In this document: positions 54,363 through 62,269 of the stretch, in pieces
Layout: the number at the start of each line of letters is the position of its first letter
How positions within the stretch are numbered: position 1 is the first letter of the stretch
Assembly: GCF_025685625.1 (NCBI RefSeq)
Contig: NZ_JAGSYI010000002.1
Coordinates: 62,001 to 126,000, forward strand
From: Acidicapsa acidisoli
GTDB taxonomy: Bacteria; Acidobacteriota; Terriglobia; Terriglobales; Acidobacteriaceae
Length of the DNA: 64,000 bases
Direction: 5' to 3'
Notes under the pieces: generated by a model
Told to the model about the DNA's origin: nothing
The model's database searches: none
The model's input: the letters and a program-made list of their open reading frames with translations, nothing else
Made by a program: the position numbers and the translations under genes

Positions 54363-54793
54363 GGCGCCCCCGTGATCAGCTCTTCTACGAATGTCGCGGC
54401 AAGCTCGTTGGCGTCGACCTTCGGTTCAGTGTCCGGCGCAAGACTCAGCCTGCGCGCCCTCAAGGGTGATTCGTCCACAAGAATGAGAAACGTAACTGTT
54501 TTTTCCCCTGATTCCCCTACGATGGCGGCTCCGACTGAGGGAGCGCTGCGATCCTGCGATACATTGCAGCTAGCCTGGCCGCAGACGAGTTCGATTGTCG
54601 GTTCTCCCAGGGATGCCGGTTGGATTTCAACCTTGGGAGCGCCAGCCTTGCCCAGTTCAACATTGGCTACCGCGACTTCCTTCGTGAGGCCCGCTCGCAC
54701 ATCTTCGAAGAAGGCCGTGAGATCGAGTCTCCTCTTTACCTTTGCATCCAGCCTTGCTTTGAGCTCGGAGGCAGCTTTCGCGTAATCAGTCAT
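54359..54793 (-). CDS. Unknown protein encoded within the nuo operon, 144 aa
   Basis: No family recognised. An N-terminal helical region (YAKAASELKARLDAKVKRRL) leads into a beta-rich domain (APKVEIQPASLGEPTIELVC, VGAAIVGESGEKTVTFLILV) and a short C-terminal helix (DANELAATFVEELI). Two Cys lie close together (ELVCGQASCNVSQDR). Probably soluble and cytoplasmic. It starts 14 bases after the nuoD frame's upstream side and overlaps the next small gene by 4 bases. The constant coupling argues for a role with complex I. Confidence 0.72.
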   Translation of the reverse strand: MTDYAKAASELKARLDAKVKRRLDLTAFFEDVRAGLTKEVAVANVELGKAGAPKVEIQPASLGEPTIELVCGQASCNVSQDRSAPSVGAAIVGESGEKTVTFLILVDESPLRARRLSLAPDTEPKVDANELAATFVEELITGAP

Positions 54794-54807
54794 TCAGACC
54801 TCCGACC

Positions 54808-56028
54808 TTAGCGGTCAATCTCTCCCAAAACAACGTCGATGGACCCGATGACGGCAACTACATCAGCGAGCATGCGGCCCTGGCACATGGTTTCGAGGGC
54901 TTGTAGCGACGCGAACGAGGGGTTGCGCATATGAACGCGGTACGGCTTGGCGGTGCCATCGGAGACTATGTAGTAGCCCATCTGGCCTCGCGAGGACTCA
55001 ATGCCTTGATACACTTCGCCAGCAGGTACGGCGAAGCCTTCGGTGACGATTTTGAAGTGGTGGATGAGCGACTCCATTTGAGTCTTCATCTTTTCGCGGT
55101 CGGGCAGAACGATCTTGGGCGCGTCCGCTTTGACTGGCCCCTCGGGCATTCCGGCAAGCGCCTGATTGATGATGCGGACGGACTGGCGCATCTCTTCGAG
55201 GCGGACCTGGTAGCGTCCCCAGACGTCGCAGCGATTGGAAACCGGTACGTCGAATTGGAATTTCTCGTAGCTGGAGTATGGCATGTCACGGCGAAGATCG
55301 AAATCGACGCCGGAGGCGCGCAGCGGTGGTCCGGTTACGCCGAGAGCGATGGCGTCTTCGGCGGAGAGATGGCCTACATTCTGCAGGCGATTGACGAAGA
55401 TAGGATTGCCGGTGAGCAGATTCGAATACTCGTCGATCTTCTCCGGGAAAGTCTTAATGAATGCCTTTACACGATCGAAAAAGTCGATGGGCGGCTCCAT
55501 GGCCAGCCCGCCGATGCGGAAATAGCTGGTCATCATGCGCTGACCGGAGACGTGTTCGAAGATGCGGAGGATGTCTTCGCGTTCGCGGAAGGTGTATAGG
55601 AAGACGGTCAGCGCGCCGATGTCCATGGCGTGCGTACCGAGCCAGACGAGGTGCGAATTGAGGCGGGTGAGTTCGGAGAGAAGTACGCGAATCCACTGAG
55701 CCTTGTCTGGAATCGGAAGTTCCAAGAGCTTTTCTACGGCGAGACAGTAACAGAGATTATTGTGCATCGGGCTGAGATAGTCGATGCGATCGGTGAGAGG
55801 GACGACCTGCTGGTAGAACTTGGCTTCGCAGGTCTTTTCGATGCCGGTGTGGAGATAACCGATTTCAGGATAGAGGCGGTTGACGATTTCGCCGTCGATT
55901 TCGAGCACGAGGCGTAGAACGCCGTGGGTCGATGGGTGCTGCGGCCCCATATTCAGGACCATGGTCTGGTCTTTGGAGCCTTCGGCCACTGGTGCTTCCA
56001 GAATCGGAGTTCCTGCCACGTCGGTCAT
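54808..56028 (-). CDS. nuoD: NADH-quinone oxidoreductase subunit D, 406 aa
   Basis: 49-kDa-type subunit lining the quinone site. LNMGPQHPSTHGVLRLVLEI (with the quinone-binding His), GYLHTGIEKTCEAKFYQQVV, PLTDRIDYLSPMHNNLCYCL and GKADAPKIVLPD-like segments are present; it lacks NiFe-hydrogenase Cys pairs, as expected. GGGAGACAAGTTTCA precedes the ATG. It is a separate gene, not fused to nuoC. Confidence 0.97.
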   Translation of the reverse strand: MTDVAGTPILEAPVAEGSKDQTMVLNMGPQHPSTHGVLRLVLEIDGEIVNRLYPEIGYLHTGIEKTCEAKFYQQVVPLTDRIDYLSPMHNNLCYCLAVEKLLELPIPDKAQWIRVLLSELTRLNSHLVWLGTHAMDIGALTVFLYTFREREDILRIFEHVSGQRMMTSYFRIGGLAMEPPIDFFDRVKAFIKTFPEKIDEYSNLLTGNPIFVNRLQNVGHLSAEDAIALGVTGPPLRASGVDFDLRRDMPYSSYEKFQFDVPVSNRCDVWGRYQVRLEEMRQSVRIINQALAGMPEGPVKADAPKIVLPDREKMKTQMESLIHHFKIVTEGFAVPAGEVYQGIESSRGQMGYYIVSDGTAKPYRVHMRNPSFASLQALETMCQGRMLADVVAVIGSIDVVLGEIDR

Positions 56029-56160
56029 TGAAACTTGTCTCCCATTGCTTTGTGTCTCCTCAGATGCATCGGAGTCGGGGATTGATTCGTCGGATTTGAG
56101 AACGGCAACTTCTCAGGATACATCCGCTTTGCCGGACGACTCGCACGATGCGAGAGTGAA

Positions 56161-56184
56161 CCGGGGCCTGTGAACAGGCCCCGG
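56161..56184. terminator. GC-rich hairpin between nuoC and nuoD
   Basis: Perfect 10-bp stem CCGGGGCCTG-tgaa-CAGGCCCCGG, 13 bases past the nuoC stop inside the 168-base nuoC-nuoD gap. There is no T run, so partial termination, an RNase stop or processing are all possible. Confidence 0.5.
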
Positions 56185-56196
56185 ACGACTGGTGGT

Positions 56197-56691
56197 TTAG
56201 CGGTAGCCTTCGACTGGATAGTCCTTGCGCAAGGGATGGCCTGACCAATCCTCGGGCATCATGATGCGGCGCATGTTCGGATGGCCGTCGAAGCGAACGC
56301 CGAAGAGATCGAAGACTTCGCGCTCGTAGTAGTTGGCGGACGGCCAGACATTGGTGATGGTTTCGAGCGAGGGGGAAGCCTCGTCGACGAGAACACGCAG
56401 GCGAATACGCTCCTTGTGGGAGTGCGAAACGATGTGATAGCTGATCTGAAAACGCGGAATGGCGGGGAACCAGTCGACGGCGGTGACGTCTTCGAGGAAA
56501 TTGTAGCCGGCCTGCTGAACGGTGCGGGCGGCGGCGACGATCTCTTCCCGAGCAATGGTTAATGTAAGTTCGTTGCGGTCCCAGCGGGCGTCGGTGAGGG
56601 CTTCCGCGTTCCAGGCGGCGATTGCGCTGACGGCGGGATGATTGGCCATCTCACGCAGTACGGATTCTTTATCTGGCAGTGTCTCGCTCAT
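56197..56691 (-). CDS. nuoC: NADH-quinone oxidoreductase subunit C, 164 aa
   Basis: 30-kDa-type subunit of the peripheral arm. YNFLEDVTAVDWFPAIPRFQ, YHIVSHSHKERIRLRVLVDE and YYEREVFDLFGVRFDGHPNM followed by RRIMMPEDWSGHPLRKDYPV are diagnostic. It follows nuoA after 41 bases, where nuoB would normally lie. Start has AAGGAA upstream. Confidence 0.96.
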   Translation of the reverse strand: MSETLPDKESVLREMANHPAVSAIAAWNAEALTDARWDRNELTLTIAREEIVAAARTVQQAGYNFLEDVTAVDWFPAIPRFQISYHIVSHSHKERIRLRVLVDEASPSLETITNVWPSANYYEREVFDLFGVRFDGHPNMRRIMMPEDWSGHPLRKDYPVEGYR

Positions 56692-56732
56692 CCATTCCTT
56701 TCAAGATCCGTTGAAGGACCCTTCAAAAATCT

Positions 56733-57137
56733 TTAGAGGTCGCCCCGGTCCTTGGACCAGTCCAGGATGCCTTTTTTCACGATGTAGAAAAGGCCGACGG
56801 CGACGAAGCCCAGGTAGACCAGCATCTCCCAAAAGCCGAACCAGGCTGAGCCGGTGATGGCAGGGAGCTGCTTGAAGATGATTGCCCAGGGCATCATGAA
56901 GACGACTTCCACATCGAAGAGGATGAACAGCATGGCGACCATGTAGAAGCGGACGCTGAAGCGGCCACGAGCATCGCCCACGGCCTCAATACCGCACTCG
57001 TAGGTTGCAAGCTTGGTCTTGGTGTTGCGATGCCTGCCGATGAAGTACGAGGCCGTCGCCATGCCGATTCCCAAGCCGAAAGCGGCGAGGATCTGTAGCA
57101 GCAGTGGGAGATATTGCCAAAAATAGGGGATCTTCAT
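56733..57137 (-). CDS. nuoA: NADH-quinone oxidoreductase subunit A, 134 aa
   Basis: Three-TM subunit next to the quinone tunnel. KLATYECGIEAVGDARGRFS (with the loop Cys) and VRFYMVAMLFILFDVEVVFM are the signature. First gene of the operon; the promoter must lie in 57138-57477. Normal length. Confidence 0.97.
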   Translation of the reverse strand: MKIPYFWQYLPLLLQILAAFGLGIGMATASYFIGRHRNTKTKLATYECGIEAVGDARGRFSVRFYMVAMLFILFDVEVVFMMPWAIIFKQLPAITGSAWFGFWEMLVYLGFVAVGLFYIVKKGILDWSKDRGDL

Positions 57138-57477
57138 GAATGCTCTCGGCGGTGGCTATCCGCTTTCGGCTCTGCTGCCTGGCGGGATTGCCAGTCGAGG
57201 CTCGATGCGTTGCCGCTAGCTTTGAGATTAGGTTTTCACCCTCGCCGCGTCAAGTTCGAACCGGTGGAAGAATTCACTTGCATTGGCACGATGGAAGCGG
57301 GGTGATGAAGATCGCGGCGGACTTTTCGCAAAGACGGGAGGATCATTCCGGTGCATAATTCGACTCGAATTGACGGATTCCCTTGAAATATCAAAGCGAA
57401 TCGAGTCTGCGACGGTACCTTTGTTATCTGAATTTGAATAGAGGGTTCGCCGATTAAGGACTCAGGAAAGGTAAATC
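57138..57477. other. Divergent control region of the nuo operon and the 114-aa gene
   Basis: The 340-base gap between the nuoA start and the plus-strand gene at 57478 must hold both promoters. I see no clear -35/-10 pair and no repeat. Confidence 0.45.
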
Positions 57478-57822
57478 ATGTCCACGACGGTTACCGGCGA
57501 CAAGTTAATTTTCGCGACCCCCTCGGAATGTGTTGGCCACTGGACGCGCAGGGCGGTTGGGCAGCGTCGAAGAAGAGTCTCTCCGGAAGAGGGACGAGCG
57601 ATTGAGATTCTTGGCCATGCGATTGAGTATCTGGAGGATGAGTTTGCTCTGGAATGCATGAGCCGTCAGGCACATGTCGGAGTTGGTATGCACCCGAGAG
57701 TGGTTGCGATTGAAATCCTGAAGAAATGCAATCGGGTGGTCTACCTGAGTTGTCCGGAAATTCCTACTCTCGGCGATCGAATTCGGGGAGTGCTAGGTCG
57801 GCGGAGGGCTGGAGAACGATGA
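57478..57822 (+). CDS. Hypothetical protein, 114 aa
   Basis: ATG at 57478 follows CAGGAAAGGTAAATC. The protein is basic, with an Arg-rich patch (AVGQRRRRVSPEEGRAIEIL) followed by a helical region (GHAIEYLEDEFALECMSRQA) and a GVGMHPRVVAIEILKKCNRV segment. No signal or membrane segment. I do not recognise a family. Its position, divergent from nuoA and convergent with a heme-copper oxidase subunit gene, gives no clear hint. Confidence 0.65.
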   Translation: MSTTVTGDKLIFATPSECVGHWTRRAVGQRRRRVSPEEGRAIEILGHAIEYLEDEFALECMSRQAHVGVGMHPRVVAIEILKKCNRVVYLSCPEIPTLGDRIRGVLGRRRAGER

Positions 57823-57903
57823 TTTCGCGACTGCTCTGATCGATTCTGATTAATCGTCCAAAAATACTCACCGTTCAGAGCGCCGAGGGTTGCCAGGCTT
57901 TCT

Positions 57904-58668
57904 TTAGCCCATTGCTAGAAGGCTGAAGAGTAGTAGCCATGCCAATCCCATGGCGTGCCAGTACCAACTGAGACTGTCGATGGCGATTTGGCGGTATTCG
58001 ACTTTGCGCAGGAATCCCAGGGCTCCGAGGCTTACGGCGAGCGCTAGAATGCCCAAGCCCAAGTGGACGGCATGGATGCCGGTGATGATGTAGAAGAAGT
58101 AAATAGCCGGGGTCGCCCAGCGGTCGAAGGCGTATCCCTCGCCCGTGAGCTGGGTCCAGGCTGTCCACTGGCCAGCGATGAAGAAGCAGCCAAGGACGAA
58201 GGTCGCGGCCATCCAGGGAAGCGTGCGTTTGAGCGCGGGGCGGCCGAGGCCCAGCCATTCCTCGACGACGTCGAGTTCGTAGAAGATGTGGCGGCGGGCG
58301 ATCTCCATGGTCAGGCTGCTGAGGATGAGGACGGCAGTGTTGAGGAAGAGGATGGGCGGGAGTTGGACGGGGTGCCAGTCGCCGATGAATTCCTGGGTGC
58401 GGACGTCGAGGTGGCCGGTGCCCTGATGGGCGAAGAACATGACGGCCAGGGCCAGGAAGAACATCATGTCTCCGGCGAGGATGAAGAAGACGATCAGGCG
58501 GAAGCGCTTGAGGAGTTCTCTGGGGCCGCCGCGGCCGAGGCGCTTCCATTCATCGTCGTCGCCGCTGCCGCCTCCGCCGGTGGGCCTCCGGTCTACAGGC
58601 GGTTTGCCGCCGATGCCTGGGTCTTTTCGCTCGGTTTCAACCGGGTGTCGCGTAAAAGTGCTGGGCAT
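57904..58668 (-). CDS. Heme-copper oxidase subunit III, 254 aa
   Basis: Membrane subunit of a cytochrome c or quinol oxidase. A soluble N-terminal 50 residues rich in Gly, Asp and Pro precede five to six TM segments: FRLIVFFILAGDMMFFLALA, PILFLNTAVLILSSLTMEIA, FFYIITGIHAVHLGLGILAL and SLSWYWHAMGLAWLLLFSLL. These match the shorter, five-helix subunit III types. ATG at 58668 has GAGG upstream. No catalytic subunit I or II gene is in the window, so the oxidase type is open; the gene is alone between the nuo region and pdxT. Confidence 0.85.
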   Translation of the reverse strand: MPSTFTRHPVETERKDPGIGGKPPVDRRPTGGGGSGDDDEWKRLGRGGPRELLKRFRLIVFFILAGDMMFFLALAVMFFAHQGTGHLDVRTQEFIGDWHPVQLPPILFLNTAVLILSSLTMEIARRHIFYELDVVEEWLGLGRPALKRTLPWMAATFVLGCFFIAGQWTAWTQLTGEGYAFDRWATPAIYFFYIITGIHAVHLGLGILALAVSLGALGFLRKVEYRQIAIDSLSWYWHAMGLAWLLLFSLLAMG

Positions 58669-58810
58669 GGCTTCAAGCCTCAATGAAGCTCAGATTACAC
58701 CGACTCTTGGAAGGATGCACTGGTTTCCGCGCAGGTTGTTTTTTTCCTGTGGAAGCAGTCTCCAAATATGAGACTCGGTGAGGCTGCCGTTGGTTTTATG
58801 GATTTGAATT

Positions 58811-59461
58811 TTATTCGGGACGATGCCCGGCGTGGCTGTTTGCATGGACGAGATCGACGAAGAGCTGGTGGACACGGCGGTCGGCCGATAGCTCGGGATG
58901 GAAAGTGGCGGCAATGGTGTGGCCCTGGCGGACGAGGACCGGGAAGCCTTCGCGCTCTGCCAGGATTTCGACTTCGGGGGCGGCGGAAACGATGCGGGGG
59001 GCGCGGATGAAGACGGTTTCGAGCGGACCGCCTGGAAGTTTGGTGTCCAGGGTGAGGATGGCGGAGTCGCGCTGGGCGCCGTATGCGTTACGTTCGACGG
59101 CGATGTCGAGGATGCTGAGGCTGGACTGGCTGGGCTTGCGGACTTCTTTTGCCAGAAGGATTGCTCCGGCGCAGGTGCCGAAGACGGGTTTCTGCTGGGC
59201 GAAGACCTTCAACGCTTCGAAAAAATTGTTGCGATTGAGAAACTTGAGCATGGTGGTGGATTCACCGCCGGGTAGGATCAGGGCGTCGAGTTCTGCGAGG
59301 GCTTCGGGGGTCTTGACCAGGGATGGCTGCGCGCCGGATTCTTCGAGGGCGGCGGCGTGGCGTTCGTAGTCGCCCTGGATGGCTAGAACGCCGATGTGGG
59401 GCGCATTTCGATGGGCCAACTCGTCTCCTGTGTTCGATTGGGTGCTTTCAATGGGGATCAT
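58811..59461 (-). CDS. pdxT: Pyridoxal 5'-phosphate synthase glutaminase subunit, 216 aa
   Basis: Class I glutamine amidotransferase that feeds ammonia to PdxS. IGVLAIQGDYERHAAALEES, LILPGGESTTMLKFLNRNNF, the nucleophile Cys in FGTCAGAILLAKE and the His-Glu pair in ATFHPELSADRRVHQLF make the triad. The first 20 residues are extra compared with Bacillus PdxT. AGGAGGAC precedes the ATG. Partner pdxS is 3.3 kb away on the same strand, with plus-strand genes between. Confidence 0.95.
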   Translation of the reverse strand: MIPIESTQSNTGDELAHRNAPHIGVLAIQGDYERHAAALEESGAQPSLVKTPEALAELDALILPGGESTTMLKFLNRNNFFEALKVFAQQKPVFGTCAGAILLAKEVRKPSQSSLSILDIAVERNAYGAQRDSAILTLDTKLPGGPLETVFIRAPRIVSAAPEVEILAEREGFPVLVRQGHTIAATFHPELSADRRVHQLFVDLVHANSHAGHRPE

Positions 59462-59557
59462 GTCCTCCTATAGTGATAGCATCGGTGGTCTTGGCGATCC
59501 AAAAAAGCGGAGTCGCGGATTGTGAAAGCCTGTTCCTGGCAGTAGAGGTCGATCTCA

Positions 59558-60601
59558 GTGGTGGCAAGTCCTTCAGGTATATTTTCAGGTCAGTTTTGGG
59601 GCCAATTTTCGGGACAGGGTGTGGATTTCATCGCGCTTATAGCGCAGCATGGGTATGCGCTGACGGCGGCTGTCATGTTCTTTGCGGCACTCGGGCTGCC
59701 CCTGCCGATGGCGATTTCACTGCTGGCGGCAGGCGCGGCGGTGCACAACGGACTACGACCCGAGGTGGTGCTGGCACTGGCGTGGTCGGCGGCGATGGCT
59801 GGGGATTTACTGCTTTACCTGGGCGGACGATTTACGGGGTGGTGGCTGCTGACCGGAATTTGCTGGGTTTCAATCAATCCTGAGCAATGCATTTTTTCTT
59901 CAGCGGATTCGTTTTACAAGCGGGGACCGCAGACGCTGCTGTTTGCCAAGTTCATCCCCGGTCTTGGAACGGTGGCCGCGCCGCTGGCTGGAAGCCTGAA
60001 CATGCGGTTGCCACGGTTTCTGCGCCTGATGGCTGTGGGAGAGCTGTTGTATTGCGGAACGTGGCTGGTGGCCGGATATATTTTCTTTCGATTTGTGCGC
60101 GAAGTGGCTGCGTGGATGGAGAGCGCGGGTCATGTGGTTCTGCTGGCTTTGCTGCTGCTGGCGGCCGGTTACGGGGCGACGATTCTGTTTTTTGTGATTC
60201 GTTCCCGACGATACCGGCAGATTGAGAAGATTTCTGCGGAGCGGCTGCAGGAGCGGATCGATGCTTCGGGCGGGGACCGGCTGGTGGTAATTGCCGATGT
60301 GCGCAGCCATAACTACTACGACCCTGGAATGCACCGGATCAAGAATTCGATTCGCATAGAGCCGCACCGTTTGCAGGAAGAGCTAGAGGCGCTGAAGGAG
60401 TTCATGGCTCCTGATTGCGAGATTTATTTGTATTGCAGTTGTATTCGCGACACGACAAGCGTGCGGGTGGCCCACGCGATGAAGGAGGCGAATCTGAGGA
60501 CTATGGTGATTGAGGGAGGTATGAAGGCGTGGGCTCGGGCTGGGGGTGAGTTGGAGCCGGTGCCGGAGGAGGATTTACAGAGATTGCCTCGGTTTGATTG
60601 A
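59558..60601 (+). CDS. DedA-family membrane protein fused to a rhodanese domain, 347 aa
   Basis: Residues 20-215 are a DedA/SNARE-associated (VTT) domain: AVMFFAALGLPLPMAISLLA, GDLLLYLGGRFTG, LLFAKFIPGLGTVAAPLAGS and RFLRLMAVGELLYCGTWLVA; the family takes part in lipid or proton-linked membrane functions. Residues 225-335 are a cytoplasmic rhodanese-like domain (VVIADVRSHNYYDPGMHRIK, IYLYCSCIRDTTSVRVAHAM, VIEGGMKAWARAGGELEP) with an active-loop Cys. The join is in frame with no internal start signal. The GTG start at 59558 is one of several close possibilities. Confidence 0.88.
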   Translation: MVASPSGIFSGQFWGQFSGQGVDFIALIAQHGYALTAAVMFFAALGLPLPMAISLLAAGAAVHNGLRPEVVLALAWSAAMAGDLLLYLGGRFTGWWLLTGICWVSINPEQCIFSSADSFYKRGPQTLLFAKFIPGLGTVAAPLAGSLNMRLPRFLRLMAVGELLYCGTWLVAGYIFFRFVREVAAWMESAGHVVLLALLLLAAGYGATILFFVIRSRRYRQIEKISAERLQERIDASGGDRLVVIADVRSHNYYDPGMHRIKNSIRIEPHRLQEELEALKEFMAPDCEIYLYCSCIRDTTSVRVAHAMKEANLRTMVIEGGMKAWARAGGELEPVPEEDLQRLPRFD

Positions 60602-60677
60602 CCTCTTAGCTGGGGCATCTGGGATTAAAGATTCAGAGGTCTGGAGTGACTTATCTCTCTGGTACACTTGGCCAGCC

Positions 60678-61556
60678 ATGAAAACCTTTGCTTTTCGACT
60701 GCTCTGTATTGTGCTGTTGCTGGCTCCCATTGCATCGGCGCAGGATGTTATTCCGCTTTATCCCGGCGTTGCGTCTGGTTCGACTCAGGAGAGCTATCCG
60801 GAGAAGCAGTACTTTTCCAAAGTCTGGAATACGGATGTGGTCACGAATGTGACTCGGCCAACTCTCATGGTTTTCAAGCCTGCTCCGGAGTTGAAGATCA
60901 ATACCGCTGTCGTTATCTGCCCGGGCGGGGGATTTATGGCTTTGTCCATAGGCAGCGAAGGCACGGATGTCGCCAAATATCTGGCTGCCAGAGGTGTGAC
61001 TGCTTTCGTGTTGAAATATCGCCTTGCGCACACGGGTGAGGACGCCACGCAGGAGTTTGGGCCGTTGTTCGCAGACAGGCCGAAGTTCGACGCGATGATG
61101 AAAGACGAGGAACCGCTGGCTGTGGCGGACGGCTTAGCTGCGGTTGCTTACGTAAGGCAGCACGCTTCGGAGTTTGGAATCTCCCCGGATCGCGTGGGGA
61201 TTATTGGATTTTCCGCTGGTGGAGCGGTAACGGCGGAAGTTGCGTTGCACTACAAGCCTGAGGGGCGGCCTGCTTTTGTCGCTCCTATCTATGGCGGCGC
61301 GTTGTCGAAAGATGCTCCTGTGCCCTCGGATGCGCCTCCCATGTTTATTGCGGCGGCTACGGACGATTCGCTGGGGCTGGCGCCGGGGAGTATTGCGCTC
61401 TGGCAGAAATGGGCAGACGCTCACAAGTCGGTTGAGTTGCATATGTATGCGAAGGGCGGCCATGGCTTTGGAATGCATACGAATAACATTCCTACGGATC
61501 ACTGGATTGACCGGTTTGCGGATTGGTTGCAGTTGGAGGGGTTTGTGAATAAGTAG
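60678..61556 (+). CDS. Exported alpha/beta hydrolase (esterase-like), 292 aa
   Basis: Signal peptide MKTFAFRLLCIVLLLAPIAS-AQ. The hydrolase core has the oxyanion-hole strand VVICPGGGFMALS, the nucleophile elbow GIIGFSAGGAVTAEVAL, the acid in AATDDSLGLAP and the His in KGGHGFGMHTNN. This is the acetyl-esterase/BD-FAE-like layout seen in carbohydrate esterases. Substrate unknown; probably periplasmic. ATG at 60678 chosen for the signal peptide; the frame is open upstream into the DedA-rhodanese gene. Confidence 0.88.
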   Translation: MKTFAFRLLCIVLLLAPIASAQDVIPLYPGVASGSTQESYPEKQYFSKVWNTDVVTNVTRPTLMVFKPAPELKINTAVVICPGGGFMALSIGSEGTDVAKYLAARGVTAFVLKYRLAHTGEDATQEFGPLFADRPKFDAMMKDEEPLAVADGLAAVAYVRQHASEFGISPDRVGIIGFSAGGAVTAEVALHYKPEGRPAFVAPIYGGALSKDAPVPSDAPPMFIAAATDDSLGLAPGSIALWQKWADAHKSVELHMYAKGGHGFGMHTNNIPTDHWIDRFADWLQLEGFVNK

Positions 61557-61615
61557 GGCAATTTGCGCGGGAGTGAGGAAAGGGATGCAGGATTCGTGCT
61601 GCGCACGAATTTGGT

Positions 61616-61647
61616 CCCAGGTCTCAGAAGCGAGACCTGGGGCACCC
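61616..61647. repeat. Family C hairpin
   Basis: Perfect 10-bp stem CCCAGGTCTC-agaagc-GAGACCTGGG followed by GCACCC. It lies 60 bases past the hydrolase stop and may end that transcript. Confidence 0.65.
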
Positions 61648-61655
61648 GGCACCCG

Positions 61656-61754
61656 GCAGATCCTTCGCTTTGCTCAGGATGACAAATCGTTTGGTGCGGG
61701 CTTTTGTGGTACCCACCCTTTCCGCAAAAGCGGCAGAAAGGATGGGCACCCGGC
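61656..61754. repeat. Direct repeat, left copy (family B + C)
   Basis: GCAGATCCTTCGCTTTGCTC AGGATGACAAA (family B), then GGTGCGGGCTTTTGTGGT and a family C hairpin (CCCACCCTTTCCGC...GGATGGGCACCC, 61712-61753). The same composite recurs in the same orientation at 62529-62624. It ends at the stop of the minus-strand DUF1566 gene. Confidence 0.85.
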
Positions 61755-61756
61755 GT

Positions 61757-62269
61757 TTATTTTCCAGAATCGCGCACACACAAGGCGCGCATTCCCGAGA
61801 ATGGGTAAGGCCAGCCACTAGGATCTTTGTCTGGCCTGCCCTCATTGAAGTCAAAGTGATATTCATACGACTCTAGGGGCGTGCGGCCCGTCACTTGGTG
61901 ACCGCTCCATTGATCTCCGGTCAAGAACAGATTGCCCTTTACATGCCAAGTGAAAGCTCTGGGAGCCTTGGTGGGACCCGCCAGCCCGGGAGCTTCGACT
62001 GTCTTGTCGTATATGCCTTGAAGCTCAGCCATATTCGCCAACCTCCAGTCGGAATGACCATCTAAACGCAGACAGTAGCAGTACTTCATGGCCTTTCTCC
62101 AACTTATATCCTTACCGTTATCCTTCCCGGCCCACATCAGGCCGGTGGATGAATCAACCCAAACTGCTCGCATTTGGTTTTCCTGTGCGTCTGCGCGCTC
62201 CGGTGATCGAGCAGAGACAACCACGGCAGAAGTAAGGGCGATCAGTAGAAATGTGCATTTGATTTTCAT
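61757..62269 (-). CDS. Exported DUF1566-type (Lcl_C-like) protein, 170 aa
   Basis: Signal peptide MKIKCTFLLIALTSAVVVSA. The mature part matches DUF1566/Lcl C-terminal-like domains: WVDSSTGLMWAGKDNGKDIS, WRKAMKYCYCLRLDGHSDWR, LANMAELQGIYD, and a final SGMRALCVRD. These domains are found in secreted or surface proteins of uncertain, sometimes lectin-like, role. ATG at 62269 was chosen for the signal peptide. The gene sits between two ~100-base direct repeats, so it may be a gained or losable cassette. Confidence 0.8.
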   Translation of the reverse strand: MKIKCTFLLIALTSAVVVSARSPERADAQENQMRAVWVDSSTGLMWAGKDNGKDISWRKAMKYCYCLRLDGHSDWRLANMAELQGIYDKTVEAPGLAGPTKAPRAFTWHVKGNLFLTGDQWSGHQVTGRTPLESYEYHFDFNEGRPDKDPSGWPYPFSGMRALCVRDSGK

